NCBI RefSeq assembly: GCF_030734285.1 | Contig: NZ_CP132294.1 | Location: 3,596,001-3,660,000 of the forward strand | Source of the DNA: Natronococcus sp. AD-5 | GTDB taxonomy: Archaea; Halobacteriota; Halobacteria; Halobacteriales; Natrialbaceae | DNA: 64,000 nucleotides | Direction of reading: 5' to 3' | Shown: positions 35,364-43,487 of the stretch, piece after piece | Numbering within the stretch: the first letter of the stretch is position 1 | Layout: each line of letters begins with the position of its first letter | Program-made: the position numbers and the translations under genes | Notes under the pieces: model-generated | Told to the model about the DNA's origin: nothing | Seen by the model: the letters and a program-made list of their open reading frames with translations, nothing else | Database searches by the model: none

Positions 35364-37466
35364 TCACGTCGTCCGGAGGTTGTCCGTACTCGGCTCGTAT
35401 ACCTCGCCTTTCTGTTTGAGCTTGTCGATCTCGTGTTCGGCCTTGGACTGGTCCATCCCGACCTCCTCGGCTCGCTCGAGGACGATGTCGACCGGGGCGC
35501 CCTCGTCGTACTCCTCCTCGATGTCGCTGATCAGCTGCTTGATGTTCTTGATCCGGTCGCGCTGGGACTTCGACGTGCCGGCCTCGACGATGTCCGCGTC
35601 GAACTCGCCTGTCTCGGGGTCGACGCCGATGTCCTGGAGACACGATCGGACGATCTCGACCACCTGCTCGGCGTCGCGCTGCTCGACCGTATCGGAGAGG
35701 CGAACGCGAGCGCTGGCCTCCGAGAGCCGGACCAGCGCCTCGAGTTTCCGGGCGGTGACGGGGACGGGGGCGTCCTCGTCGGTCCCCTTCGAGCGAAGGT
35801 CGACGTAGAAGTCCCGGATCGTCTCGCGTGCGCTCTCGGTCATCCGCGGGTGGCAGTTCTGCTTCGCGTAGGCGATGTACTTCCGGAGGAGTTCGGCGTC
35901 GATCACGGGATCGACCTGCTCGGTCATCTCCTCGATCTCGTCCGTGCTGACCTCGAGTTGCGTCATCTGTTCGCGCTGGGTGGTCAATTCGCCCGCGTAG
36001 TTGGTCGTGAGGATGTGCTCGGCGAGGTTGCGGTCTTTCTCCTCGTCGGGCTGGTCGGTGACGGTGAAGATCAGGTCGAACCGCGAGATCAGGGCGGGCT
36101 CTAAGTCGATCTGCTCGCCGATCGGCTCGTACTGGTCGAAGCGGCCGTACTTGGGGTTCGCCGCGCCGAGCAGGGAGCAGCGGGACTTGAGCGTGGCGTT
36201 GATGCCGGCCTTGGAGACCGAAATCTTCTGCTGCTCGAGCGCCTCGTGCATGGCGCTGCGGTCCTCCGAGCGCATCTTGTCGAGTTCGTCGACCGCCGCG
36301 ATTCCCTGGTCGGCGAGGACGAGCGCGCCGGCCTCGAGGGTCCACTGCTGGCCGTCGCCAAAGTCGTCGCGAACGGCGGCGGCGGTGAGACCGGCCGAGG
36401 ACGACCCCTTGCCCGAGGTGTAGACGGAGCGAGGGGCGATATTCTGGATGTAGCCCAGCATCTGGGACTTACCGGTACCGGGGTCCCCTATGAGGAGCAT
36501 GTGCAGGTCGCCACGAATCCTCGAGCCGTCGGGCAACTGTTTCGTCACCCCCGAGAACAGCTGGAGGATCATCGCGAGTTTCTCCTGGTCGTAGCCGTAG
36601 ATGGAGGGGGCGATCGAGCCGACCATCTTCTCGTAGATGTCCTCGCTCGAGGAGAGGCGAACGATCTCCTCTTTGTCCTCGTCGGTGATGTTCATGTCCT
36701 CGAACTGCTCTTCGTCGATGTCGACGGACATGCCCTCCATGTAGAAGTCGAAGACGGGCGACTTGTCCTGGCCGTCGCTCTGTTGCTCGAGTCGAAGGAC
36801 GCCGGTCGCGGAGACGTGGTCGCCGGGCGTGACTTCGCCCGTGATGTCGTCCTCGACGTGGACGTCGAGGGCCTGGGGCGTCTCGCCGCCGCGAAGGCCT
36901 TCGGGGCTCTCCTGGATGCGGAGCTTCTGCGAGTCGACGAACTCGGACTGGTCGAAGTTGACGCGGAACGGTCCCTGTCGTTCACAGCCCTGACACTCGT
37001 GCGGTTCCTGGAAGTCGCCGCCGGACTGGGGAACGCGGGTGAGGGTCCCGCAGAGTTGGCACTCGAAGGCGGCCTCCTCGATCTTCGGGCGCACGTCGGT
37101 GGCTTTCCGGACGATGCCCCGAACCTGGACGAGCGAGTTCATGTCGCGGGCGCGGATCTCCCGGATCTCGGGCGACTCCGTCTCGGGGAGGTTTCGGATT
37201 CGGACGTGGGCTTGCCCGAGGCTGACGTCGATCGGGAGGTCGTACAGCCGCAGCGCCTCCTCGGCGTAGCGCTGGAGCTGTTCGGGTTGGTTGAGAACGT
37301 CGTCTGCGAGGTTCGGATCGTACCGGTAGAGGTCCTGCCAGTCGACGTGGAGCGATCGCTGTTCGTTCGGATACTGCTGCGCAAGCTGTTTGATCTCGTT
37401 GTCGTAGTAGTTGCGGAAGAACTGCTCGAACGAGTCGACGAGTTCAGAATTTCCCGCTTGCGCCAT
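35364..37466 (-). CDS. mcm: Replicative helicase MCM
   Basis: 700 residues without an intein. The N-terminal domain (1-270) contains a zinc finger CQLCGTL...CQGCERQ (about 135-165). The AAA+ core has Walker A GDPGTGKSQ (about 328), Walker B region LADQGIAAVDELDKM, and arginine finger ALISRFDLIF. A winged-helix domain (about 625-700) ends the protein. It is the hexameric 3'-5' DNA helicase of the archaeal replisome. The minus-strand TATA-like TTTATACAC (about 37488-37498) lies 25-30 bases upstream of ATG 37466. It converges on the TFB gene. Confidence 0.97.
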   Translation of the reverse strand: MAQAGNSELVDSFEQFFRNYYDNEIKQLAQQYPNEQRSLHVDWQDLYRYDPNLADDVLNQPEQLQRYAEEALRLYDLPIDVSLGQAHVRIRNLPETESPEIREIRARDMNSLVQVRGIVRKATDVRPKIEEAAFECQLCGTLTRVPQSGGDFQEPHECQGCERQGPFRVNFDQSEFVDSQKLRIQESPEGLRGGETPQALDVHVEDDITGEVTPGDHVSATGVLRLEQQSDGQDKSPVFDFYMEGMSVDIDEEQFEDMNITDEDKEEIVRLSSSEDIYEKMVGSIAPSIYGYDQEKLAMILQLFSGVTKQLPDGSRIRGDLHMLLIGDPGTGKSQMLGYIQNIAPRSVYTSGKGSSSAGLTAAAVRDDFGDGQQWTLEAGALVLADQGIAAVDELDKMRSEDRSAMHEALEQQKISVSKAGINATLKSRCSLLGAANPKYGRFDQYEPIGEQIDLEPALISRFDLIFTVTDQPDEEKDRNLAEHILTTNYAGELTTQREQMTQLEVSTDEIEEMTEQVDPVIDAELLRKYIAYAKQNCHPRMTESARETIRDFYVDLRSKGTDEDAPVPVTARKLEALVRLSEASARVRLSDTVEQRDAEQVVEIVRSCLQDIGVDPETGEFDADIVEAGTSKSQRDRIKNIKQLISDIEEEYDEGAPVDIVLERAEEVGMDQSKAEHEIDKLKQKGEVYEPSTDNLRTT

Positions 37467-37571
37467 TGCACTGTCGTAGGGTCGCCATCGTGTATAAATG
37501 GTTGCAAAGCGGGGCGAAACTGATCGTCGGTGGTGAACGGACCGTCCCGATCGGAACCCGATGGATCGACG

Positions 37572-38246
37572 TCACTGACGGGGGGTGAGATTCACTGACT
37601 GGTCGTTGCCCGTCGTCTCGTCGAGTCCGTCGACGGAGACGCCGAGCGTCGCGATCGAGCGAACGGCCTCCTCGACGGTGATGTCGACGTCGTAGACGTT
37701 CTCGACCGGTACGTGCATGACGAACCCGTTCGTCGTCGGATTCGGACCGAGCGGAACCATGAGCGTCATCATCGCGCTCTCGTCCGCGCTGTGTTCGATT
37801 TCCGTCGGGGTGTTCGCCGTCAGAAATCCGAACACGTACGCACCGTTGTGCGGGAACTCGACGAGCTTTACCTCCTGGAACTGGTCCGTTTCGTCGTCGA
37901 CCAGGATGTCACTGGCCCGTCGTACGCTCTCGTAGAGCGTGCTCACCCCCGGAATCGTCTCCATCGTCGCGTCGACTCGCTTCGAGAGGTGCTTTCCCGG
38001 CGTGTACTCGGCGACGAGTCCGATCAGTACGAAGAACGCGAACAGCGACAGCAGCATCGTCAGCTGGATGACGATCGTCGGCGGTTCGTTGGGCCACACG
38101 TACGCGACGCCGGTGACGACCGGCGAGAGGACGCCGAGAACGAAATCGACGACGACCAGCAACACGAGCAGAGTAACGACCAACGGAATCGTGAGGACGA
38201 TCCCGTTGATAACCCACCGTTTGATCAGTTCCGAAACCTCATCCAT
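37572..38246 (-). CDS. DUF502 family membrane protein
   Basis: 224 residues (MDEVSELIKRWVINGIVLTIP). Two N-terminal transmembrane helices (about 13-36 and 57-80) are followed by YTPGKHLSKRVDATMETIPGVSTLYESVRRASDIL and a soluble beta domain with VKLVEFPHNGAYVFGFLTA, the hallmark of DUF502. The family lacks an assigned function. It lies upstream of mcm on the same strand with 105 bases between them, so it probably has its own promoter. Confidence 0.88.
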   Translation of the reverse strand: MDEVSELIKRWVINGIVLTIPLVVTLLVLLVVVDFVLGVLSPVVTGVAYVWPNEPPTIVIQLTMLLSLFAFFVLIGLVAEYTPGKHLSKRVDATMETIPGVSTLYESVRRASDILVDDETDQFQEVKLVEFPHNGAYVFGFLTANTPTEIEHSADESAMMTLMVPLGPNPTTNGFVMHVPVENVYDVDITVEEAVRSIATLGVSVDGLDETTGNDQSVNLTPRQ

Positions 38247-38584
38247 AATGACCGGTTAGGTGATATTCAGTAGAAGGCGTTCGGCTTGCAGTCAAATCGT
38301 GGTCCCGCGGGGTCGGCTAACTCGAAGATACCCCGTCGTCCGGAACGACTTACTTCAAGGGCTTGCGCTGGGTTCGACTACCGTTTATGTGGTTCCGGTT
38401 CCAACTAAACGTAGACCCTGGAGGTGGCGCGTTGCCCACGGCTGCCTTTTTCCAGGGTCACTTCGCTCCGGCGAGACTCATCCGGTTCGCGTTCCGCCCG
38501 CCCCGAATCGGACGCGCGAGGTGAGAATCCAGTCTGCTGGTACCTCGGAGGTGTGTTTTTATCCGTCGGGCGCCTACGCTCCTC
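38247..38584. other. Intergenic region without a supported gene
   Basis: Frames here are not coding-like. TTTTTAT (about 38554-38561) lies about 27 bases before ATG 38585 and is the probable TATA box of the next gene. Confidence 0.45.
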
Positions 38585-38833
38585 ATGAGTCCCAGTTCGT
38601 CGTTTCGTTCGGAAACGCAACACCGGGCGCTGCTCGCACGTCTCGAGTCGCTTGCCGCCCGGCTCGAGGCGGCGGAAAGGCACCAGCAACAACTCGAGCG
38701 AACGGTCGCTGCGCTCGCCCGCGAAACTGGTCTCTCGGTCGGCTGTCCGTGCACTCACTGTAGCCGGAGCAATATGCTCATGAAGCCCGGGCTACTGTAC
38801 TGTCCGGAGTGTGGGTACAAACAGTCCATTTGA
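38585..38833 (+). CDS. Small coiled-coil zinc-ribbon protein
   Basis: 82 residues. An N-terminal coiled coil (about 8-48: HRALLARLESLAARLEAAER then QQQLERTVAALARETG) precedes a zinc ribbon CPCTHCSRSNMLMKPGLLYC-PEC with two C-x2-C knuckles (about 54-77). A leaderless start is supported by the TATA box about 27 bases upstream. Such proteins often bind nucleic acid or protein partners; the role here is unknown. Confidence 0.8.
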   Translation: MSPSSSFRSETQHRALLARLESLAARLEAAERHQQQLERTVAALARETGLSVGCPCTHCSRSNMLMKPGLLYCPECGYKQSI

Positions 38834-38953
38834 GACGCGGCCGCTCTGCGAGCAGGCTGCGCTCGTCTGTAGAACTGGTTTCGTTAACAGGTCGTCGGTG
38901 CCTGTGTTAGCAGTTGCGCGGTGTCGCTCGTTGGCGACGGTGCGAAACCGTAG

Positions 38954-39148
38954 TTAGACGCGAACGACGTTCGTCGCGCGCGGGCCCTTGGGGGCTTGTT
39001 CGATATCGAATTCGATTTCGGTGCCTTCCGTCAGATCGTCACCGCCAACGTCCTCCATGTGGAAGAAAACGTCCTCGTCAGCATCCTCGGTTTCGATGAA
39101 TCCGTAACCGCCCGTGTCGTTGAAGAAATCAACCGTACCGTTTGCCAT
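38954..39148 (-). CDS. cspA: Cold-shock domain protein (copy 1)
   Basis: 64 residues from ATG 39148 (MANGTVDFFNDTGGYGFIET). The single cold-shock domain has RNP1-like GGYGFIE and RNP2-like DVFFHMED, so it binds single-stranded nucleic acid. A minus-strand TATA-like CACTTAACC (about 39172-39181) is near -28. It is nearly identical to the copy at 60625-60819, differing mainly in the middle acidic part and last residues. Confidence 0.95.
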   Translation of the reverse strand: MANGTVDFFNDTGGYGFIETEDADEDVFFHMEDVGGDDLTEGTEIEFDIEQAPKGPRATNVVRV

Positions 39149-39511
39149 TACGAGTATACGATAGCCCAGTACACGGTTAAGTGTTGGCATTTGCACGCAG
39201 AAGTCGGAAATTTCTGGGCGAACGGTTCATGATATTGTGGTGTAGTGGATATTTGACCACGGTAGCGGGATTCTGCGCCGATTCGATGCTCGATTCGTCA
39301 CAACGAACGGGTACTTTCGTCGGATCCACAGTTCCCGCTGCGGTAGCGCACGTCGTCCCCGGCCAGCGGGTCGCATCGGCACCCGAAATGCGCACACGGC
39401 GTCTCGCATCTCGTGTGCGGAGATGGACGAAGCGAACTACCGCCACGCCTTCTGAGTACCGCTTCCACAGTCCGGACGAACCGCACAGCGTCGCTCACGG
39501 GTTGGAGCGAA
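39149..39511. other. Intergenic region without a supported gene
   Basis: Apart from the cold-shock gene promoter at its left end, I see no gene, RNA or clear repeat. The sequence around 39225-39260 is AT-richer than its surroundings. Confidence 0.4.
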
Positions 39512-40018
39512 CTACGTGACCGTCCTCTCGGACGGGACTGCACCCGTTATCGCGATCGTGTAGTCGTCGATCTCCTCCGGATCTCCTACGACCATCATCT
39601 CGAACGCCCACTCCTCGCCGTCCGCCAGACCGGCGGTCTTCGTGACGGAATCGTCGATCCGCTCGCCGTCCGCGTCGTAGAATACGGCACTCACTTCAAC
39701 GGAACCGAGTTCCTCGCCCGTGTCGTTGGCGACGACTCCCGCAACCGAGACGGCGTACTCCTCTTCGACGAGTTCGTGCTCGACGATTGCGAGTCCCTCG
39801 ATCGTCTCCTCGTCCTCGAGTCCTCCCTCGCCGCCTTCTCCGTCGTCATCGGCGCCGCTATCGTCGCCGTTCTCTCCATCAGTTGCATCGTCAGTACCAG
39901 TGTCGTCGCCTTCATCTCCGTTTCCATCTTCTTCGTCCGAAGCGACGTCATCGGCGCATCCTGCGATAATCGTCGACCATACAACGCCCGTGCCGAGCAG
40001 CACCTTGCGTCTACGCAT
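39512..40018 (-). CDS. Lipoprotein with FxLYD-like domain
   Basis: 168 residues. The signal MRRRKVLLGTGVVWSTIIAG followed by lipobox Cys21 is Tat-like. An Asp/Glu/Gly-rich spacer (22-72) leads to a beta-sandwich (75-168) with VVANDTGEELGSVEVSAVFYDADGERI, WAFEMMVVGD and DYTIAI, the pattern of FxLYD domains. These are cell-surface modules of unknown ligand. Alone on its strand with long gaps on either side. Confidence 0.85.
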   Translation of the reverse strand: MRRRKVLLGTGVVWSTIIAGCADDVASDEEDGNGDEGDDTGTDDATDGENGDDSGADDDGEGGEGGLEDEETIEGLAIVEHELVEEEYAVSVAGVVANDTGEELGSVEVSAVFYDADGERIDDSVTKTAGLADGEEWAFEMMVVGDPEEIDDYTIAITGAVPSERTVT

Positions 40019-40452
40019 AGCACTAGTAGAGTCGCGAGAGGTTCAGGCTTTGGTATACGCTGCCTATCATCTGAAAGAAAACCTAGCGTCGGGAGAGATT
40101 CAAACGTAGGTGAATACTGGCGATCCTACGAGAGAACAACTCCCGTGAACGTTGGCCGGTACGATCACAGCGTCGACAGCGGAGCACTCTCACCGGTTTG
40201 CTCTCCGTACCGATCGCGTACTTCCAGTGAAGCCCGCCCTACACGCCGTTCGTCGTCGTTACCTCGTCACCTTCGGCCGCCTCGAGGTCGGTGCGACCGA
40301 CCGGTCGTCGAAACCGGCCGATCGTCAGAACGTTGCCGTTCGCAGCAGACGCATGGGACCGTCCGAATTCGAAGCGCGTCTCTTCCCTGACGGATCTCGG
40401 CGTCGCTTTCCGCGATCTCCGTGTTCCGAGCCGAAGCACCGGTCGAAGCGCG
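40019..40452. other. Intergenic region without a supported gene
   Basis: A 434-base gap. A 66-codon minus frame (40239-40439) has non-acidic composition and no recognisable domain. Nothing else stands out. Confidence 0.4.
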
Positions 40453-41541
40453 TCAATTGCCGAACCACGCGTTGAAGACGTCGATCAGGAGGCTCGTTCC
40501 GATGTCTCCGCGCTCCCAGTCGACGAGCGCGTCCCGGAACCCGTCGAACTCGACGGCGCCGGTTTCGTCGTCGCGGTAATCGTCGACCGACGGGCTCTCG
40601 TTTTCGGGGTCGTCGCCCCCGGAATCCTCCTCTTCCTCCTCGGCGCAGACCGCCTCCGCGGCCGACGTCGGACACCCGTCGGGAACGAAGTTCTGCGGAT
40701 CGTTGCCGTTGCCGCCCTCGAAGTTCACCGTCCCGTCGGCGACGGTTCGCCACCCGCCGTGGAACTCGTCGTCCCACTCGGTATCGAAGACGTCGATTCG
40801 ACTTCCCTCGTCGTTTGCACCGGCGACGAACGAGTAGTGGTTCCCGTTCATGTCGAAGTGGCTGTCTCGGACTTCTACGGGGCCAGGCGCCCACGCCCAG
40901 ACGCCCCGTCCGTGGCGGTGCTCTCGATCGTCGGTAACGGACGCGACGCAGTTTTCGACGGTCCCTTCGGAGAGTCGATACTGCGAGATCCAGTTGTTCG
41001 CCGCGTAACAGTCCCGCACGGCGACCGTTCCGCCGCTTCCCCAGTCGGTGCCGGGTGCCGAACAGTAGAATCCGTTGTCGCTCATCTCCTGAACGTTGAC
41101 GCGTTCGATCTCGAGGTGCCCGTCGTGGTCCGGATCGACCCAGATCCCGGTCGCGCCGTCTTTCTCGCGGACGCACCCGTCGCCGAGCCACACGTTCTCG
41201 ATGCGCGACGTCCCGCCGCCGGTGTCGGCCGCGCCGATGATCGTGCGATTGCCCATGTCGACTGCGCCGTCGACCGCGACGTTTCGGATCGTCCAGTCGG
41301 TTCCGTTCGCGACGATCGTCACACCCGCACCGGAGGCCGTCACGTCGTACGTGACGTTCTCGAGGATTCCGGAGTCGCCGACCTCGACGACTTTTCGTTC
41401 GTCCTCGGAGACGGTGACGGTCTCGTGGTCGGACGCCGCTGCCGTTCCGGTGAGGGCCGTTCCCAGAACTGCAGCGCCGGCCACTTTGAGGTACGATCTC
41501 CGATGAAGCAGTCCGTCTTCGTCGCTCTCTGTAGTCCGCAT
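40453..41541 (-). CDS. Secreted right-handed beta-helix protein
   Basis: 362 residues from ATG 41541 (MRTTESDEDGLLHRRSYLKV). Tat signal HRRSYLKVAGAAVLG with a probable cleavage after TAAAS. The mature part consists of repeated short strands with N/G turns (WTIRNVAVDGAVDMGNRTIIG, RIENVWLGD, LEIERVNVQEM, AVRDCYAANN, TVENCVAS, VEVRDSHFD), a parallel beta-helix of about eight coils as in pectate-lyase-like proteins. An acidic linker (300-330) precedes a C-terminal module VEFDGFRDALVDWERGDI...VFNAWFGN seen on many haloarchaeal secreted proteins. Substrate unknown; a polysaccharide is plausible. Confidence 0.85.
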   Translation of the reverse strand: MRTTESDEDGLLHRRSYLKVAGAAVLGTALTGTAAASDHETVTVSEDERKVVEVGDSGILENVTYDVTASGAGVTIVANGTDWTIRNVAVDGAVDMGNRTIIGAADTGGGTSRIENVWLGDGCVREKDGATGIWVDPDHDGHLEIERVNVQEMSDNGFYCSAPGTDWGSGGTVAVRDCYAANNWISQYRLSEGTVENCVASVTDDREHRHGRGVWAWAPGPVEVRDSHFDMNGNHYSFVAGANDEGSRIDVFDTEWDDEFHGGWRTVADGTVNFEGGNGNDPQNFVPDGCPTSAAEAVCAEEEEEDSGGDDPENESPSVDDYRDDETGAVEFDGFRDALVDWERGDIGTSLLIDVFNAWFGN

Positions 41542-41760
41542 AGTGCCGTCGAAACAATAGATATATCGGGCATAATCAATTTCGAGTATTTTCAGTAATT
41601 GTGAGACAATTTTCACCTTCTGTGAAACGATACTCAGTTCTTGCGAATCAAATGTTTAGCTAGATGTCGGTTAGATTCAATTAAATCGAGAAAATTATTC
41701 TTCCTGTGAGAGACTCGAATTTCTAGATTTCATCCTTCCAGATCCGTAATATTGGCCGGA
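41542..41760. other. AT-rich intergenic segment
   Basis: Markedly AT-richer than the rest of the window, with several short A/T runs and the promoter of the beta-helix gene near its left end. No gene. Composition plus the adjacent gene remnant suggest a region of past insertion or decay. Confidence 0.5.
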
Positions 41761-41993
41761 TCAATTGCTATTCAACACAGCACTTTCGTCCTTCTCGAGA
41801 CACACTGATTGGACGACAGTAAACTTGGTTTTCCCCGTCGTGAGCGTACTCCGCACTCGAAACGAGACGTCGCCCTGATCGAGCACGAGGATGTCGCCGT
41901 GATCTTCGATCGCCCGGTAGATCGTCGCCGGATGCTTCCCCAGCTGGTTAAGCGGCCCTCAACCTCGTGAGGCGTCGTCTCGACTTGGGACAC
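41761..41993 (-). pseudogene. Frameshifted helix-turn-helix protein remnant
   Basis: One minus frame begins at GTG 41993 with VSQVETTPHEVEGRLTSWG. A second minus frame without any usable start continues KHPATIYRAIEDHGDILVLD then QGDVSFRVRSTLTTGKTKFTVVQSVCLEKDESAVLNSN to TGA 41761. Joining them in the TGGGGAAG stretch by restoring one base gives a continuous winged-helix-like reading (RLTSWGKHPATIYRAI). Both frames are closed upstream by stops, so this looks like the decayed C-terminal part of a DNA-binding protein. Confidence 0.55.
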
Positions 41994-42114
41994 AACTACT
42001 CACCCCCCTCGCAGCCGGGATCCGCGTATCGTGACCGATCGACACAGTTTCCTTGTAATCGCAGGGACAGCACTCCTCTCCGTGCCGCTCTTCTCTTTCG
42101 AGAGGTGATTTCTC

Positions 42115-42258
42115 ATGGAAACGTGCCCCGTCTGCGGCGAGGAGCTCTACGAGAACCGGGAAGAAAAGATCGTAACCCTGTATCAGGGGAAAAATTACCA
42201 CTTCTGTTCGACCGATCATCGGGACGAGTTCGAAGAACACCCCGGAGAGTACATGTAA
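42115..42258 (+). CDS. 47-residue YHS/TRASH-like metal-binding protein
   Basis: ATG 42115 with a ribosome-site-like GAGGTGAT about 9 bases upstream. Sequence METCPVCGEELYENREEKIV, then YQGKNYHFCSTDHRDEFEEHPGEYM. The C-x2-C knuckle, the YHFCS element and the terminal F-x2-HPGEY pattern are those of YHS domains, which bind metals in heavy-metal sensors and ATPases. It is too small for more than a carrier or chaperone function. Distinct from the flanking genes, with no operon partner. Confidence 0.72.
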   Translation: METCPVCGEELYENREEKIVTLYQGKNYHFCSTDHRDEFEEHPGEYM

Positions 42259-42342
42259 CTGGTTGCGTTCGAGATGTTCCTTCCCAAATGGTAGTCGGGT
42301 ACTAATCCAATCGCTCAGTACTGTTCGCACACGCAGCGCCGC

Positions 42343-42627
42343 TCACGCCGACTCACCCTCGTTATCGAGCAGTCCGGAGAGGACCGCTACCGGTTTCCAC
42401 CACGTCGCGCCCTCGCACGGGTGGCAGACGCGCTTGAACGGCGTGAGGTCCGTCGCCTCGAGCGCCGCCGGGTCGACGGTCGGCTTCTGGTCAACATTCT
42501 CGAGGCGCACGCGTTTGACTCGGATCCGCCCACAGCCCACGCAGATCGCGTCGACGGGGATCTCGACCTGGCCGGCGGTCGGCCTCGAGAGTTCGCTCTC
42601 ACGGTCGCGATCGGCGCCGACGCTCAT
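42343..42627 (-). CDS. Small zinc-ribbon-like protein
   Basis: 94 residues (MSVGADRDRESELSRPTAGQ). Two C-x2-C knuckles, ICVGCGRIRVKRVRLEN and RVCHPCEGATWWKPV, are spaced about 40 residues apart, giving a likely single zinc site. The end GLLDNEGESA is acidic. Role unknown; similar small ribbons are common in haloarchaea. Confidence 0.75.
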   Translation of the reverse strand: MSVGADRDRESELSRPTAGQVEIPVDAICVGCGRIRVKRVRLENVDQKPTVDPAALEATDLTPFKRVCHPCEGATWWKPVAVLSGLLDNEGESA

Positions 42628-42749
42628 CGCGAACCACCGTTCTCACGGCCAGTTTTCGTTTCGACTGAACGGGTGCACGTAGGACACGCCACGACGCCCG
42701 GTTTTTGTACCCCGTTTCCTCACATCCCACCTGTGTAGTATGACAGCTT

Positions 42750-42896
42750 TTGACTGTCAGAGCGGAACAAATAGCTGTGGAACGTGCTACTTGCCCCAAC
42801 TGTGAGAAGGTCGTCTCGAGTATGCTACTTGGGTCGGGAGGTGAAGTGAGACTCGAGTGTTTCAGGTGTGAGGAAAGTTGGATCGCTGAACGTTGA
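42750..42896 (+). CDS. Small two-knuckle zinc finger protein
   Basis: 48 residues if TTG 42750 is the start, 39 if GTG 42777. From GTG it reads VERATCPNCEKVVSSMLLGS then GGEVRLECFRCEESWIAER and stops at 42896. Two C-P-N-C / C-F-R-C knuckles about 24 residues apart strongly resemble the tiny zinc-finger proteins of haloarchaea. ATG 42739 nearby is in another frame. Coding is supported by the motif alone. Confidence 0.6.
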   Translation: MTVRAEQIAVERATCPNCEKVVSSMLLGSGGEVRLECFRCEESWIAER

Positions 42897-42921
42897 TCTG
42901 TGCCGCCTGCAGCAGTGTCGC

Positions 42922-43056
42922 TCACCGCCGCTCACCTCGACCCTCGAGCGCCCGCCGAACCTGCTCGTCGGTCGCCTGTGCTGCGGGGTGGGCTATGGGC
43001 GTCCGACTCTCGACTATGTACAGCCGACTCGCCGGGACGAACTCGCCCCCAGACAT
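42922..43056 (-). CDS. 44-residue hypothetical protein
   Basis: ATG 43056 starts MSGGEFVPASRLYIVESRTP and continues IAHPAAQATDEQVRRALEGRGERR. It begins 5 bases after the zinc-finger-like gene stop on the same strand, an operon-like spacing. The C-terminal helix ATDEQVRRALEGRG is plausible. No family recognised. Confidence 0.4.
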   Translation of the reverse strand: MSGGEFVPASRLYIVESRTPIAHPAAQATDEQVRRALEGRGERR

Positions 43057-43061
43057 CCGCC

Positions 43062-43277
43062 TCACCTCCGTGACGGCCGGGCGACGTCTCCGGATCCTGG
43101 ATCGGGGTTGGTACCGGCGGCGGACCCTCGAGTCAGACGCGCGTGGGTATCGCACTCGCCGCACCGGTGGGCGCGATTACCGTTGTCGCCGTAGACGCGA
43201 CGGAACCGCTCGGAAACGTGGACGCCGCAGTTGAGATAGTCCCCGTCGGTAGAGTGTGATCGGAATTCTACCGACAT
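43062..43277 (-). CDS. Small zinc-finger-like protein with one knuckle Cys replaced
   Basis: 71 residues from ATG 43277 (a GTG at 43286 is possible). The core NCGVHVSERFRRVYGDNGNR then AHRCGECDTHARLTRGSAAG resembles a widespread haloarchaeal small zinc-finger family. The second knuckle C-G-E-C is intact. In the first, D-Y-L-N-C has Tyr (TAT) where the family pattern needs Cys (TGT), one base away. It may be losing zinc binding. The next small gene follows at 5 bases. Confidence 0.55.
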   Translation of the reverse strand: MSVEFRSHSTDGDYLNCGVHVSERFRRVYGDNGNRAHRCGECDTHARLTRGSAAGTNPDPGSGDVARPSRR

Positions 43278-43365
43278 CGCGACCACCCCTCGAGCGCGGC
43301 TGCTAGTCGGTGTGAGAACGGTGAACGCAAAGGGGCAAAATCAGCCGATTTACTCATCTACCGTA

Positions 43366-43487
43366 TGGGATCGCCCGGATTGTGAACTACGCCGAGACGT
43401 GCTCACTTCGTTGCGCGCGTCTCGTCTAGTTCAAACCCGGGCTCCTTCCAATTGCTGCTGCTCGCGAATTTGCTCGCAGCAGAAATA
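43366..43487 (-). repeat. tRNA-trailing palindromic element with degenerate tRNA-Pro 3' copy
   Basis: Immediately downstream of tRNA-Pro on its strand. A first hairpin CTGCTGC/GCAGCAG (43455-43461/43476-43482) is followed by CCGGGTTTGAAC (complement of 43429-43440), able to pair with GTTCACAATCCGG (complement of 43375-43387). Inside is a 7-bp stem CGAGACG/CGTCTCG (43393-43399/43418-43424). Bases 43366-43387 repeat the tRNA 3' end (43488-43508) with one inserted T-loop base. The core CGTAGTTCACAATCC is identical to that after tRNA-Arg. Confidence 0.7.

Noticed and set aside
36246-37523. 425-codon plus-strand frame opposite MCM
   Set aside because: Exact mirror of the MCM N-terminal half; no family features.
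39177-39519. Overlapping small frames between the cold-shock gene and the FxLYD lipoprotein
   Set aside because: Both strands open but Arg-rich and without domain or promoter support.
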